Assembly (NCBI GenBank): GCA_964557205.1
Contig: CAZKZI010000073.1
Location: forward strand, 1-15,431
DNA from: JAQVQN01 sp964557205
Lineage (GTDB): Bacteria; Verrucomicrobiota; Kiritimatiellia; RFP12; UBA1067
Length of the DNA stretch: 15,431 bases
Direction: 5' to 3'
Numbering within the stretch: the first letter of the stretch is position 1; the number at the start of each line of letters is the position of its first letter. Of this stretch, positions 1 to 6,629 are shown one piece after another. A model generated the notes under the pieces. The model saw nothing but the letters and a program-made list of their open reading frames with translations, was not told the origin of the DNA and did no database searches. Position numbers and translations under genes: made by a program.

Positions 1-1
1 T

Positions 2-718
2 ATCTTGAAGAAACGCAACCTCTCCACCGCCGTCGGTGACGAGGGCGGCTTCGCGCCGGTTTTGGACAGTGCCGAAGATGCCATCGAGACTATCGTGAAA
101 GCCATAGAGGCCGCCGGTTATAAACCCGGGCGCGCAGATCAGAACGGCCATGTTTCGCTGGCGCTCGATTGCGCGGCATCTGAATTCTTCAAGGACGGCA
201 TCTATAATTACGGCCTCTTTGAGATTGCCGCGCGCGGCGCGAAGCATCAGCCCGCCCAGCGGGACAGCGACGCGCAGATCGCCTACATCGCCGAGCTGAT
301 CGGAAAGTACCCGATTGATTCGGTCGAAGACGGCATGGCGGAGAATGACTGGGCCGGCTGGACGAAGCTTACAAGCGAACTCGGCGACAAATGCCAGCTC
401 GTGGGCGACGACCTGTTTGTGACCAACACGCGCTTCATTCAGCGCGGCATCGATGAAAAAGCCGCCAACGCGGTACTGATTAAACTCAACCAGATCGGCA
501 CGCTCACTGAGACCCTCGACGCCATGCGGCTCGCGAAAAAGGCGGGGTACGTCTCTGTGGTTTCACACCGCTCGGGCGAAACCGAGGATGACTTCATCGC
601 AGACCTGGCGGTCGCGACCGGCTGCGGTCAGATCAAGACCGGTTCGCTCTCGCGCTCGGAACGAGTTGCCAAGTATAACCGCCTGCTACGCATCGAGGAA
701 CAGCTTGCCGCAAAATAA
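2..718 (+). CDS. eno: Enolase, 3' part (N-terminus lies before the window)
   Basis: Enolase (2-phosphoglycerate hydratase of glycolysis, cytosolic). The window enters the gene in mid-frame; about 238 residues are present against about 430 for a complete enolase, so roughly the C-terminal 55 percent (the TIM-barrel domain) is seen. Counting from the TTG at 5, the catalytic acid lies in VGDEGGFAP (residues 10-18). The three metal ligands are in LALDCAASEF (D55), SVEDG (E108) and LVGDDLF (D135). The catalytic lysine is in LIKLNQIG (K160), the SHRSGETED loop is at 187-195, and the second active-site lysine is in IKTGS (K211). All expected residues are intact, so this is a working enzyme. The TTG at 5 is not the start, because the frame is open to the window edge and the protein would lack its N-terminal domain. 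It converges with the NHL gene on the other strand. Confidence 0.97.
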   Translation: MLKKRNLSTAVGDEGGFAPVLDSAEDAIETIVKAIEAAGYKPGRADQNGHVSLALDCAASEFFKDGIYNYGLFEIAARGAKHQPAQRDSDAQIAYIAELIGKYPIDSVEDGMAENDWAGWTKLTSELGDKCQLVGDDLFVTNTRFIQRGIDEKAANAVLIKLNQIGTLTETLDAMRLAKKAGYVSVVSHRSGETEDDFIADLAVATGCGQIKTGSLSRSERVAKYNRLLRIEEQLAAK

Positions 719-740
719 CATGGGCGACGGCTGAATAAAC

Positions 741-840
741 TTCAACCGCAAAGGCTACAGAGTATCTTGGGTTTGAGGCTCTTGCAAAACACTTGCAAGA
801 GCCTCGGTTTATGAAAACTCTGTGGTTCTGTGGCAGAAAA
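741..840. repeat. Imperfect inverted repeat with a nested hairpin after eno
   Basis: The outer arms are degenerate: acagagt (757-763) pairs with actctgt (817-823), with a looser relation beyond (CAACCGCAAAGGCTACAGAG against CTCTGTGGTTCTGTGG). The wording resembles the 'accacagag/ctctgtggt' class of dispersed palindromes in many environmental bacterial genomes, and is of the same style as the element at 5643-5729. It fills most of the 135-bp gap between the convergent eno and NHL genes. Whether it is mobile or only a 3'-end structure cannot be told from one copy. Confidence 0.5.
775..805. terminator. Perfect 13-bp hairpin between convergent genes, probable terminator or 3'-end structure
   Basis: GAGGCTCTTGCAA (775-787) and TTGCAAGAGCCTC (793-805) form a perfect 13-bp stem with the loop AACAC. 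It starts 56 nt after the eno stop and 48 nt from the NHL-gene stop on the other strand, so it could serve both. There is no proper T-tract on either side (only GGTTTA follows on the plus strand), so it is not a textbook Rho-independent terminator and may act as an RNA-stabilising end. Confidence 0.5.
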
Positions 841-853
841 GTTTTTACGCGGT

Positions 854-3800
854 TCAACGGCGAGCCGCAGGCTTGCCCTTCATGATGCAGTTGCGCACGG
901 CATCGGCAACATAGACGTTGCCCCGGCTGTCCACCGCCATGCCGGTGATCAGCCAGCCCGCCCCGCCGATCGCCAGCCCGCTACTGCCGAGACGCACGGT
1001 CTTGTTGTCGGAAGCTATCCGCCATATCAGATGATTCTCGCGGTCAGCCACATATACGTTACCCTTTCTGTCAACCGCGAGACCGTCCAGCCGGCCTAAC
1101 CTGATCCCCGGCAACTGCAGTGTCACCACCTCACCGTCCGTAGCGATTTTACGGATGCGGTTCTCGTCCGCCACATAAAGTTCCCCTTTTCGTCCTATAG
1201 CTATGGCCGAGGGCAGCATAAAGCGCGCGGCAGCACCTTTGCCGTCGAAATCGCCCTGACTGCCAGCCAGCCCGACCAGTGTGGAAACATTGCCGTCAGG
1301 CGCAATCTTGCGTACGGCTTGGTTGTTGTGATCGGCCAGAAAAACATTGCCCTTGGCGTCCGCCGCCACCCCGGGCAAATAGTTGAAGCGCGCCCGCCCG
1401 CCAAGCCCGTCGGCATATCCGCCGCGCGCGGGTTCTCCTGCCAGCCGCCTGATCTCTCCCGCTGGAGTGACTAGCCAAACAACATGGGAGATATCCGTGA
1501 CATAACAGTATCCTTTGGCTCGGTACGCTATGCCGACCGGCGCGGTCATGCGGCCGGCCGTGCCTTGCAGGGTGGTCACCTCTCCCGCAGGCGTGACCTT
1601 GCGGATGACGTTGCCGTTGCAGTCCGCCACGAACAAAACGCCGCGCTCGCTGATCGCCAAACCTTGCGGCCCGTTGAAACTCGCCGCCTGCCCCTTGCCG
1701 TCTTCCGCGCCGGCCACTCCGGGCTGTCCCACGAAAACCTCCCATACGTAAGGCAGGCTTTCGATTTCCGCCAATCCGGCGACGGCAGCGCCTTTGGCCG
1801 CTGAAGCATCCGCAGTAAAAACCGCCTTCTCATTGCCGGGCATGCCCACCGCGATGCGGTTGTTGCAGGCGTCAGCCACATACAGAAAGCCGTCATCGTC
1901 AGCCGCCAGTCCCGAGGGCTGCGCGAAAAGAGCGGCCTGCCCGAACCCGTCTGTGCCGCTCATGCGGTTGGGCTTGCCGCCCAAGGTCGCCACTAATCCC
2001 GCTGGCGTGACCTTGCGGATCATGTGGTTGTCGCGGTCAGCCACCAGCAGATTGCCGTCGGCATCAAGCCACAGTGCGGAAGGGCCGTGAAAGCGCGCGG
2101 CTGCTCCTAGCCCGTCAACGCCGCCGGTCTCGCCCGCCTTGCCTGCTAATGTCGTGACCTCGCCGCCGGGTGCTATCTTGCGGATCGTGTGGTTGCCGGT
2201 GTCGGCTACAAAAACATATCCCGAACGGTCAACCGCCACACCGCTGGGGTTATCGAACCGCGCCCACTCGCCGAACCCGTCATCCTGACCCGATTTGCCC
2301 GCGCCACCGGCCAGCGTGGCGACCTCGCCCGCTGCTGTGACCCGACGGATCAGATGGTTGGCACGGTCAGCCACGAACAGGTTGCCGCCGCCGTCTACCG
2401 CCACATCGGCGGGAGATGAAAAACGCGCCTGACTGCCGACCCCGTCGGAACTGCCTGCGCTGCCGGCACCGCCGGCCAGCGTGGTGACGATACCGTCAGG
2501 CGACACTTTGCGGATCACATGGTTGCCGGCATCGGCCACGAAGATGTCGCCGTAATCGTCACGCGCCAAACCTGCGGGCCAGAAGAAAAGCGCGCTCGCA
2601 CCTTTACCGTCGGCGTATCCCTGCGACCCGGCCTTGCCCGCAAGCGTCTTGACCGTACCGTCTGCCGCGACGTGCCTTATGACATGGTTGAAATTGTCTG
2701 ACACCGTGAGGTTTTTGAGACGGTCGACAGCGATGCCGGTCGGGCGGTTGAAAAGTACTTCCGCGCCCTTGCCGTCGGCATAGCCGTGACGGCTGGCGCT
2801 GCCGGCCAGAACCGAGAACGCCCCGGTTCTCGTGAGGAGGCTGACAGTCTGAGCTTCGGTGTCTGACACCACCATATCGCCGTTTTTGTCGAGCGCCACG
2901 CCGCACGGCGCGACTACCCGTCCGGTCAGGCCAGTGACAGAGGTTACCTCGCCGGAAGAAGAAACTTTGCGGATCAGGCGGTTCCATGTGTCGGCGACAT
3001 ACAGACTGCCGTCCGGACCAAACGCCAAACTTTGCGGATAATTAAACCGCGCCGCCGCGCCTTTGCCAGATGCGTTGCCGGTTTTTCCCGCGCTGCCCGC
3101 CAGTGTGGTCACTCTGCCGTCCGGCGTGATCTTGCGCACCACAGCATTCTCGGTGTCGGCCACGCAAACATTGCCGTCCTGGTCCACCGCCACACCGCGT
3201 GGCGAACACATGCGCGCCGTCCCGCCCCTGCCATCCGTGAATCCGCCTGCAGGCACTCCGCCCTTGATCTCGACCTGTCCGGCCAGAGTGGCGACCGCGC
3301 CTTCGGCGGTGATTTTGCGCACAAGATGGTTGCCGGTGTCGGCCACATAAAGATTGCCTTTGCTGTCTGATGCCACGTCATGCGGCGAACGGAACCGAGC
3401 TGCCGCGCCTTTGCCGTCAACATGGCCGGGCTCGCCCGCCAGCCCCGCCAACGTGCTCACCGCGCCCCCAGGCGTGATCTTGCGGATCACATGGTTGTCC
3501 GTGTCGGCGACATAAACATTGCCAGCAACATCTGCGGCCAGTCCCGCCACCTTGCCGAAACGCGCCACGCCGCCGGGGCCGTCCGCATAACCGGCCTGGC
3601 CTACGGTGCCGGCCAGAGTCGTGACCGTGCCGTCCGGCGCGATCTTACGGATGGCGTAGTTGTAATAGTCGGCCAAATAGACATTTCCCGCGTTGTCAAA
3701 GGCAAGCCCGTGCGGCTGGCAGAAGCGCGCCTGCGCACCCTTGCCGTCGACATTACCCAGCCCGCCAGGCTGCCCGGAAAGGGTTTTCCAGTGGTATCCC

Positions 3801-3964
3801 GTGAAAACAGCGACCGGCTTCTCTTCCGCCAACGGTTTCCGAGCCTCCGAAAAGGCAAACTTGCAGCCGCAAAGCGCAGTCAGTAGCGCGGCCGACACAA
3901 ACGGCCATATTGAGTGACCGGAAAAAACTTTCATTAACCCACGCAAAATGCGATATGAATCCAT
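854..3964 (-). CDS. NHL-repeat beta-propeller lipoprotein (1036 aa, 18 NHL units)
   Basis: Large exported protein built from NHL repeats, a beta-propeller fold that usually presents binding surfaces; no enzymatic function can be assigned. The N-terminus has a basic start, a hydrophobic stretch (about residues 19-31) and a lipobox LCGC (31-34), predicting lipidation at C34 and membrane anchoring. From residue 60 to about 1030 there are 18 units on the pattern 'TLAG.AG..GY.DGKGAAARF..P.GLAVD..GN.YVADT.NH.IRKI.P.G.V'. Units 6 (341-383) and 14 (797-838) are short and lack the DGKGAAARF segment. Unit 12 is followed by an insert of about 38 residues (704-741). The ATG at 3964 is supported by AAAGGAG seven bases upstream; a later in-frame ATG (M11) lacks this. 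It lies 135 bp downstream of the other propeller gene on the same strand, so co-transcription is possible. Confidence 0.9.
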   Translation of the reverse strand: MDSYRILRGLMKVFSGHSIWPFVSAALLTALCGCKFAFSEARKPLAEEKPVAVFTGYHWKTLSGQPGGLGNVDGKGAQARFCQPHGLAFDNAGNVYLADYYNYAIRKIAPDGTVTTLAGTVGQAGYADGPGGVARFGKVAGLAADVAGNVYVADTDNHVIRKITPGGAVSTLAGLAGEPGHVDGKGAAARFRSPHDVASDSKGNLYVADTGNHLVRKITAEGAVATLAGQVEIKGGVPAGGFTDGRGGTARMCSPRGVAVDQDGNVCVADTENAVVRKITPDGRVTTLAGSAGKTGNASGKGAAARFNYPQSLAFGPDGSLYVADTWNRLIRKVSSSGEVTSVTGLTGRVVAPCGVALDKNGDMVVSDTEAQTVSLLTRTGAFSVLAGSASRHGYADGKGAEVLFNRPTGIAVDRLKNLTVSDNFNHVIRHVAADGTVKTLAGKAGSQGYADGKGASALFFWPAGLARDDYGDIFVADAGNHVIRKVSPDGIVTTLAGGAGSAGSSDGVGSQARFSSPADVAVDGGGNLFVADRANHLIRRVTAAGEVATLAGGAGKSGQDDGFGEWARFDNPSGVAVDRSGYVFVADTGNHTIRKIAPGGEVTTLAGKAGETGGVDGLGAAARFHGPSALWLDADGNLLVADRDNHMIRKVTPAGLVATLGGKPNRMSGTDGFGQAALFAQPSGLAADDDGFLYVADACNNRIAVGMPGNEKAVFTADASAAKGAAVAGLAEIESLPYVWEVFVGQPGVAGAEDGKGQAASFNGPQGLAISERGVLFVADCNGNVIRKVTPAGEVTTLQGTAGRMTAPVGIAYRAKGYCYVTDISHVVWLVTPAGEIRRLAGEPARGGYADGLGGRARFNYLPGVAADAKGNVFLADHNNQAVRKIAPDGNVSTLVGLAGSQGDFDGKGAAARFMLPSAIAIGRKGELYVADENRIRKIATDGEVVTLQLPGIRLGRLDGLAVDRKGNVYVADRENHLIWRIASDNKTVRLGSSGLAIGGAGWLITGMAVDSRGNVYVADAVRNCIMKGKPAARR
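874..3787 (-). repeat. Tandem coding repeats (NHL units, about 55 codons each)
   Basis: Eighteen degenerate tandem units of about 165 bp, visible at DNA level as recurring blocks such as 'cttgcggatcacatggttg' and 'ttgccgtc' on the plus strand. They encode the NHL units of the lipoprotein. Units 5-8 (residues about 286-490) and 13-16 (about 742-945) look more alike than their surroundings: PQSLA/PQGLA, GR..AP.G[VI]A and AGSQG occur in the same order, offset by about 456 residues. This suggests an eight-unit internal duplication. Confidence 0.8.
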
Positions 3965-4099
3965 GGCGCATCTCCTTTCGATTATTCGGCCATCAGCCCT
4001 ACAGCTCTTATCGTGCAGAAACGACTATTCAGTCAGCCGCCTCGACCGCCAAACACAGATTCCGCATATATCCTCTTTTTCCGTGTTACCCTATTTATT

Positions 4100-5323
4100 T
4101 CAGTACTCAATATCCATGACATAAACCTGTCGCGTACCCTCATGCGCGGAGTTAAAGCTCAGCATCTTGCTATCCGGACGCCAGCGCGGGTGCAGATCAC
4201 AGCGCGAATAGGTCTCACGGTAGATTTCAGGCACAAAATACGTCCCGAGCGGCAAGATCGCCTGGTCGGACATCCGGAGTATCATCAACTTGCGCTCACT
4301 CAAACGGTCGGGATAAGTGTCGGTGACCATCCACTTGCCGTCGTTTGAAAAAACCCCGTGGCCGTCGAAGTCCAGCAGGCCCATGCCAACCCGGGTATAA
4401 TCCTTTTGGCCCACCGTGAAAAGCACATGAGTGTAGACCTTGTCCATGTATTTGGCTGTAACCATCAGGCGGTCGCTGTCCAGCCAGTTGAAGTGCGAGC
4501 CGCCCCAGCCGTCGGGGAAACAGCGCCGCACATCGCTGCCGTCGCGGTTGCAGGTGAAGGAGGTCGTCAAGTGCCCACGCTCGGCGGGGTTTTTTGAACG
4601 CGCCAGCCAGAAGATCTTGGCGCCGTCGCGGCTGAAGACCGTGTGGCAGAAATAGGCCAGTTCCTTACCTTCTTCGACCTTGGGCATCATCGCGCGAGCC
4701 GAGGCCGTGGAGACGATCAGTTTTGCCTCGCCGGTTGCCAAGTTCACAAGAAACAGGCCGTCATCCTCCGGCCAGGTGACTGTCTCGCGCGCATCCTGCC
4801 CCTTGCCGTCATACCCATAATCTGGCCGCGTCAGCCGCAACCGCGCGTAATTGATGCTGACGGCCTCCTTGCCGTTCGGCGAGACAGCGCTGATCGGATA
4901 AGGGATGATCTTCTTCTCTTTGGTCTTGATATCGAAGATGACCGAGACGAACTTACCGTCCACCATATCGTTGTAGATGAAGCGCCTGCTAGGGGCGGTG
5001 CCCAACCAATAGGCCATGGTGGCCTCCTGAAAATTCCAGCAGCGCGTTTCCGTCAGCGGTATGAAACGGTTATTGTCCCGCATATCGACCAGCCCCAGCA
5101 CCGCAGGATCGTTGACGGTCGGCAAGCCTTTACGCAATTCAGTTTGCAGAACAGTGAAGTACCGGTTGTCCGCGCTCCACGAATTGATGGCGTAGTAACT
5201 GGCGGAGAGATGCTCTTTGGGGCCGGAAGTGATCGGCCGCGGCCGGGAGAATTTCGGGAAGTCCCCGGCATTCACACAACAGGCCGCAAAAAAAACAGAT
5301 ACAGTGGTAATGTAGTTTTTCAT
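4100..5323 (-). CDS. Exported TolB/WD40-like beta-propeller protein, oligogalacturonate-lyase-like
   Basis: 407-residue protein with an N-terminal signal peptide (hydrophobic residues about 5-18, likely cut after VNA at 17-19; the Cys pair at 15-16 makes a lipoprotein signal a weaker alternative). The rest shows repeated propeller-blade motifs: NSWSADNRYFTVL, SAVSPNGKEAVSI, TVFSRDGAKIFWL, GVFSNDGKWMVTD, and at the C-terminus HPRWRPDSKMLSF followed by QVYVMDIEY. This layout matches the TolB-like six-bladed fold that includes oligogalacturonate lyases (Pectate_lyase22). I cannot confirm the lyase active site, so substrate and activity are open; a pectin-fragment or other sugar-related role is inference. 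There is no Shine-Dalgarno before the ATG, but a promoter ends six bases from it (see 5330-5358). It is the first gene of a probable two-gene unit with the NHL lipoprotein. Confidence 0.82.
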   Translation of the reverse strand: MKNYITTVSVFFAACCVNAGDFPKFSRPRPITSGPKEHLSASYYAINSWSADNRYFTVLQTELRKGLPTVNDPAVLGLVDMRDNNRFIPLTETRCWNFQEATMAYWLGTAPSRRFIYNDMVDGKFVSVIFDIKTKEKKIIPYPISAVSPNGKEAVSINYARLRLTRPDYGYDGKGQDARETVTWPEDDGLFLVNLATGEAKLIVSTASARAMMPKVEEGKELAYFCHTVFSRDGAKIFWLARSKNPAERGHLTTSFTCNRDGSDVRRCFPDGWGGSHFNWLDSDRLMVTAKYMDKVYTHVLFTVGQKDYTRVGMGLLDFDGHGVFSNDGKWMVTDTYPDRLSERKLMILRMSDQAILPLGTYFVPEIYRETYSRCDLHPRWRPDSKMLSFNSAHEGTRQVYVMDIEY

Positions 5324-5329
5324 CGTTCA

Positions 5330-5358
5330 ACTATACCGCATTGGCGCAGGTGTGTGAA
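5330..5358 (-). promoter_or_regulatory. Sigma-70-type promoter giving a probably leaderless mRNA
   Basis: On the minus strand TTCACA (5353-5358; 5 of 6 to TTGACA) is followed by a 17-bp spacer and TATAGT (5330-5335; 5 of 6 to TATAAT). The -10 box ends six bases before the ATG of the propeller gene (5321-5323), so transcription would start at or within a base or two of the start codon. No ribosome-binding site is present, which fits leaderless translation. Confidence 0.6.
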
Positions 5359-5402
5359 GCCTGTTCCTCCAGCAATTCTAAACTTAGCCTCTTTTCGGGA
5401 AT

Positions 5403-5449
5403 GGACGACACGCCTGCCTGTGCGTTGCACGCAGACAGGGAGGTCGTCC
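5403..5449. repeat. REP-like imperfect palindrome
   Basis: GGACGAC (5403-5409) pairs perfectly with GTCGTCC (5443-5449). Inside it CCTGCCTG (5413-5420) pairs with CAGACAGG (5432-5439) with one mismatch. A 13-mer of the element, GCACGCAGACAGG (5427-5439), recurs in inverted orientation at 8396-8408. This suggests a dispersed extragenic palindrome family. Confidence 0.55.
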
Positions 5450-5536
5450 CTTCATGTATAAATCAGGTGGTTTTTTTTGGAAGGCCGTCCCGACCACAGG
5501 CATTGTAGCCATAATTAGAATTGCTGGTTTCAGCCC

Positions 5537-5566
5537 TTCACAACGCCGTCACCGCTTTGGTATATT
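5537..5566 (+). promoter_or_regulatory. Candidate promoter for etfB-etfA-pncC
   Basis: TTCACA (5537-5542) with an 18-bp spacer and TATATT (5561-5566), each 5 of 6 to consensus. The predicted start near 5573 would leave a leader of about 200 nt that contains the palindrome at 5643-5729. The -35 box is the same hexamer as in the divergent promoter at 5353-5358. Matches of this quality can occur by chance. Confidence 0.35.
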
Positions 5567-5642
5567 GTCCTCATGTAACACAGGGTCTGACTGTAGACGG
5601 TTAGCGCCTTACGGCCGAGGAACAGTGATCAAAAGCAATTTG

Positions 5643-5729
5643 TTTCACCACAAAAGAACACGAAGAGCACGAAGTTTTTTGAATCAATCCTCTCTTCGTG
5701 GCCTTCGTGAACTTCGAGGTGGTGATTTT
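5643..5729. repeat. Dispersed-type palindrome ('CACGAAG' repeat)
   Basis: CACGAAG-AG-CACGAAG (5659-5674) faces CTTCGTG-GC-CTTCGTG (5694-5709) across a 19-nt loop. Outer arms are CACCAC (5646-5651) and GTGGTG (5719-5724). The wording (TTTCACCAC...GAACACGAAGAGCACGAAG) is that of a palindrome class I associate with Verrucomicrobia-like and other environmental genomes, where it occurs in many intergenic copies. It lies in the probable etfB leader, so it would form an RNA hairpin there. Confidence 0.7.
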
Positions 5730-5776
5730 TGGTTGCGGGCTCTGCCCGCATTAGAAGCTTAAGCAAGGAGAAAGCG

Positions 5777-6586
5777 ATGACAGACGGTTTTCAGATTGTG
5801 GTTTGCGGTAGCCTCGTGCCCGATCCGCTACAGACCCTAGAACCTTTGACCACCCCGCAAGGCCCGGGCTTGAAAAACGAAATGATGTTGCCTTCCGTGC
5901 TTGACCCTTGGTCAGCGCACGCGCTTTTCGAAGCCGCCAACCTGACCAAGCAGATCGCGGGCAGCAAGGTCTATCTGGTGAGTCTAGGCCCCAAGGCTAA
6001 ACTGCAGCAGCTCATGATGACTGTGGCGCAGAAGGTGCCTTTCGAACTGGTGGCGGTCGATGGCAACGCCAGCGGCTTCACCGATGCCCACGAGGCAGCG
6101 GCAGTATTGGCAGAAGCAGTCGCTACGATTCCGGAACTCGATAAGAATCGCCTGCTGGTGTTTGGCGGATGCGCCTCGGCATCGCGCGATGCCGGAGTCA
6201 CAATGCAGTTGATCTGCGAACGTCTCGATATACGAGACTTTTTCACTGGCGTGGACGAGATCAAAGTTCAGCCGGACGGATCTTTCGAGGTGCTGGAACG
6301 CATCGAGAGCGGCCAGTATCAAGCATCTGTCTGCAAGGGTGCTCCGGCCGTGCTGGCCTGGGCCACAGGCAACCTGCCCGAGCCTCCCAACAACCCGCAG
6401 GTCGGCATGGTCAATATGCGCGCCGTCATGCCCGCCTTAATGAAAGCCAAGCCCGCCAAAGTCGGCACCGGCAGTATAGCATACGAAAAGACCGAAGTGC
6501 CCGCGCAGAAGCGCGCCACGCGCATCGTCAAGGATGTAAGCGCGGACGAGATCGCGGCTGAAATCGTGGAGTGGGTTAAACAGTAA
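5777..6586 (+). CDS. etfB: Electron transfer flavoprotein, beta subunit (divergent type)
   Basis: 269-residue ETF beta subunit, which with the alpha subunit carries electrons from flavin dehydrogenases to a quinone or other acceptor. Family traits are the N-terminal IVVCGSLVPDP, the conserved helix DPWSAHALFEAA (43-54; in common ETFs NPFDEYALEEA), VYLVSLGPKA (65-74) and the C-terminal PEPPNNPQVGMVNMRAVMPALMKAK segment (alpha-subunit contact loop). The nucleotide loop of ordinary ETF beta (GxxxxDxDxGQTGP) is replaced by GGCASASRDAG (130-140), so AMP binding, or the bifurcating flavin seen in some ETFs, may be absent or altered. The start at 5777 is set by AAGGAG six to seven bases upstream; an upstream in-frame start would begin inside the spacer. 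etfA follows after 43 bp. The partner dehydrogenase is not in the window. Confidence 0.88.
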   Translation: MTDGFQIVVCGSLVPDPLQTLEPLTTPQGPGLKNEMMLPSVLDPWSAHALFEAANLTKQIAGSKVYLVSLGPKAKLQQLMMTVAQKVPFELVAVDGNASGFTDAHEAAAVLAEAVATIPELDKNRLLVFGGCASASRDAGVTMQLICERLDIRDFFTGVDEIKVQPDGSFEVLERIESGQYQASVCKGAPAVLAWATGNLPEPPNNPQVGMVNMRAVMPALMKAKPAKVGTGSIAYEKTEVPAQKRATRIVKDVSADEIAAEIVEWVKQ

Positions 6587-6629
6587 CGGCGGCAACTGAA
6601 CATGAAGCATAAGAGAAAGCGTTTTTACC

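Larger units (their letters stand above)
5324..5776. other. Divergent intergenic region, 453 bp, no gene seen
   Basis: Separates the minus-strand propeller gene from etfB. It holds the promoter at 5330-5358, two palindromic repeat elements (5403-5449 and 5643-5729), an isolated run of eight T at 5470-5477 and a candidate plus-strand promoter at 5537-5566. The open frame running through 5454-5762 overlaps the repeats and has no homology that I recognise, so I do not call it a gene. Confidence 0.6.

Noticed and set aside
1484..1804. Several open frames of 60-168 codons on both strands across the NHL gene
   Set aside because: They are shadows of the repeat gene; they reappear with the repeat period and have no start signals or domains.
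854..3964. CRISPR-like regular repeats
   Set aside because: The periodic blocks are degenerate coding NHL units of about 165 bp in one uninterrupted frame, not short identical repeats with unique spacers.
3965..4099. Promoter for the NHL gene (TTGGCG-17 bp-AATAGT on the minus strand)
   Set aside because: Both boxes match only 4 of 6 bases, so it is too weak to list; co-transcription from 5330-5358 is equally likely.
4643..5461. 272-codon open frame on the plus strand opposite the TolB-like gene
   Set aside because: It is antisense to a gene with a signal peptide, propeller motifs and a promoter; its translation has no recognisable domain and it reflects the GC-rich codon pattern of the real gene.
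5470..5477. Run of eight T as a terminator tail
   Set aside because: It is more than 20 bases from the nearest hairpin (5403-5449), so a Rho-independent terminator is not supported.
5454..5762. 102-codon open frame upstream of etfB
   Set aside because: It runs through the CACGAAG palindrome, has no ribosome-binding site and no family resemblance.
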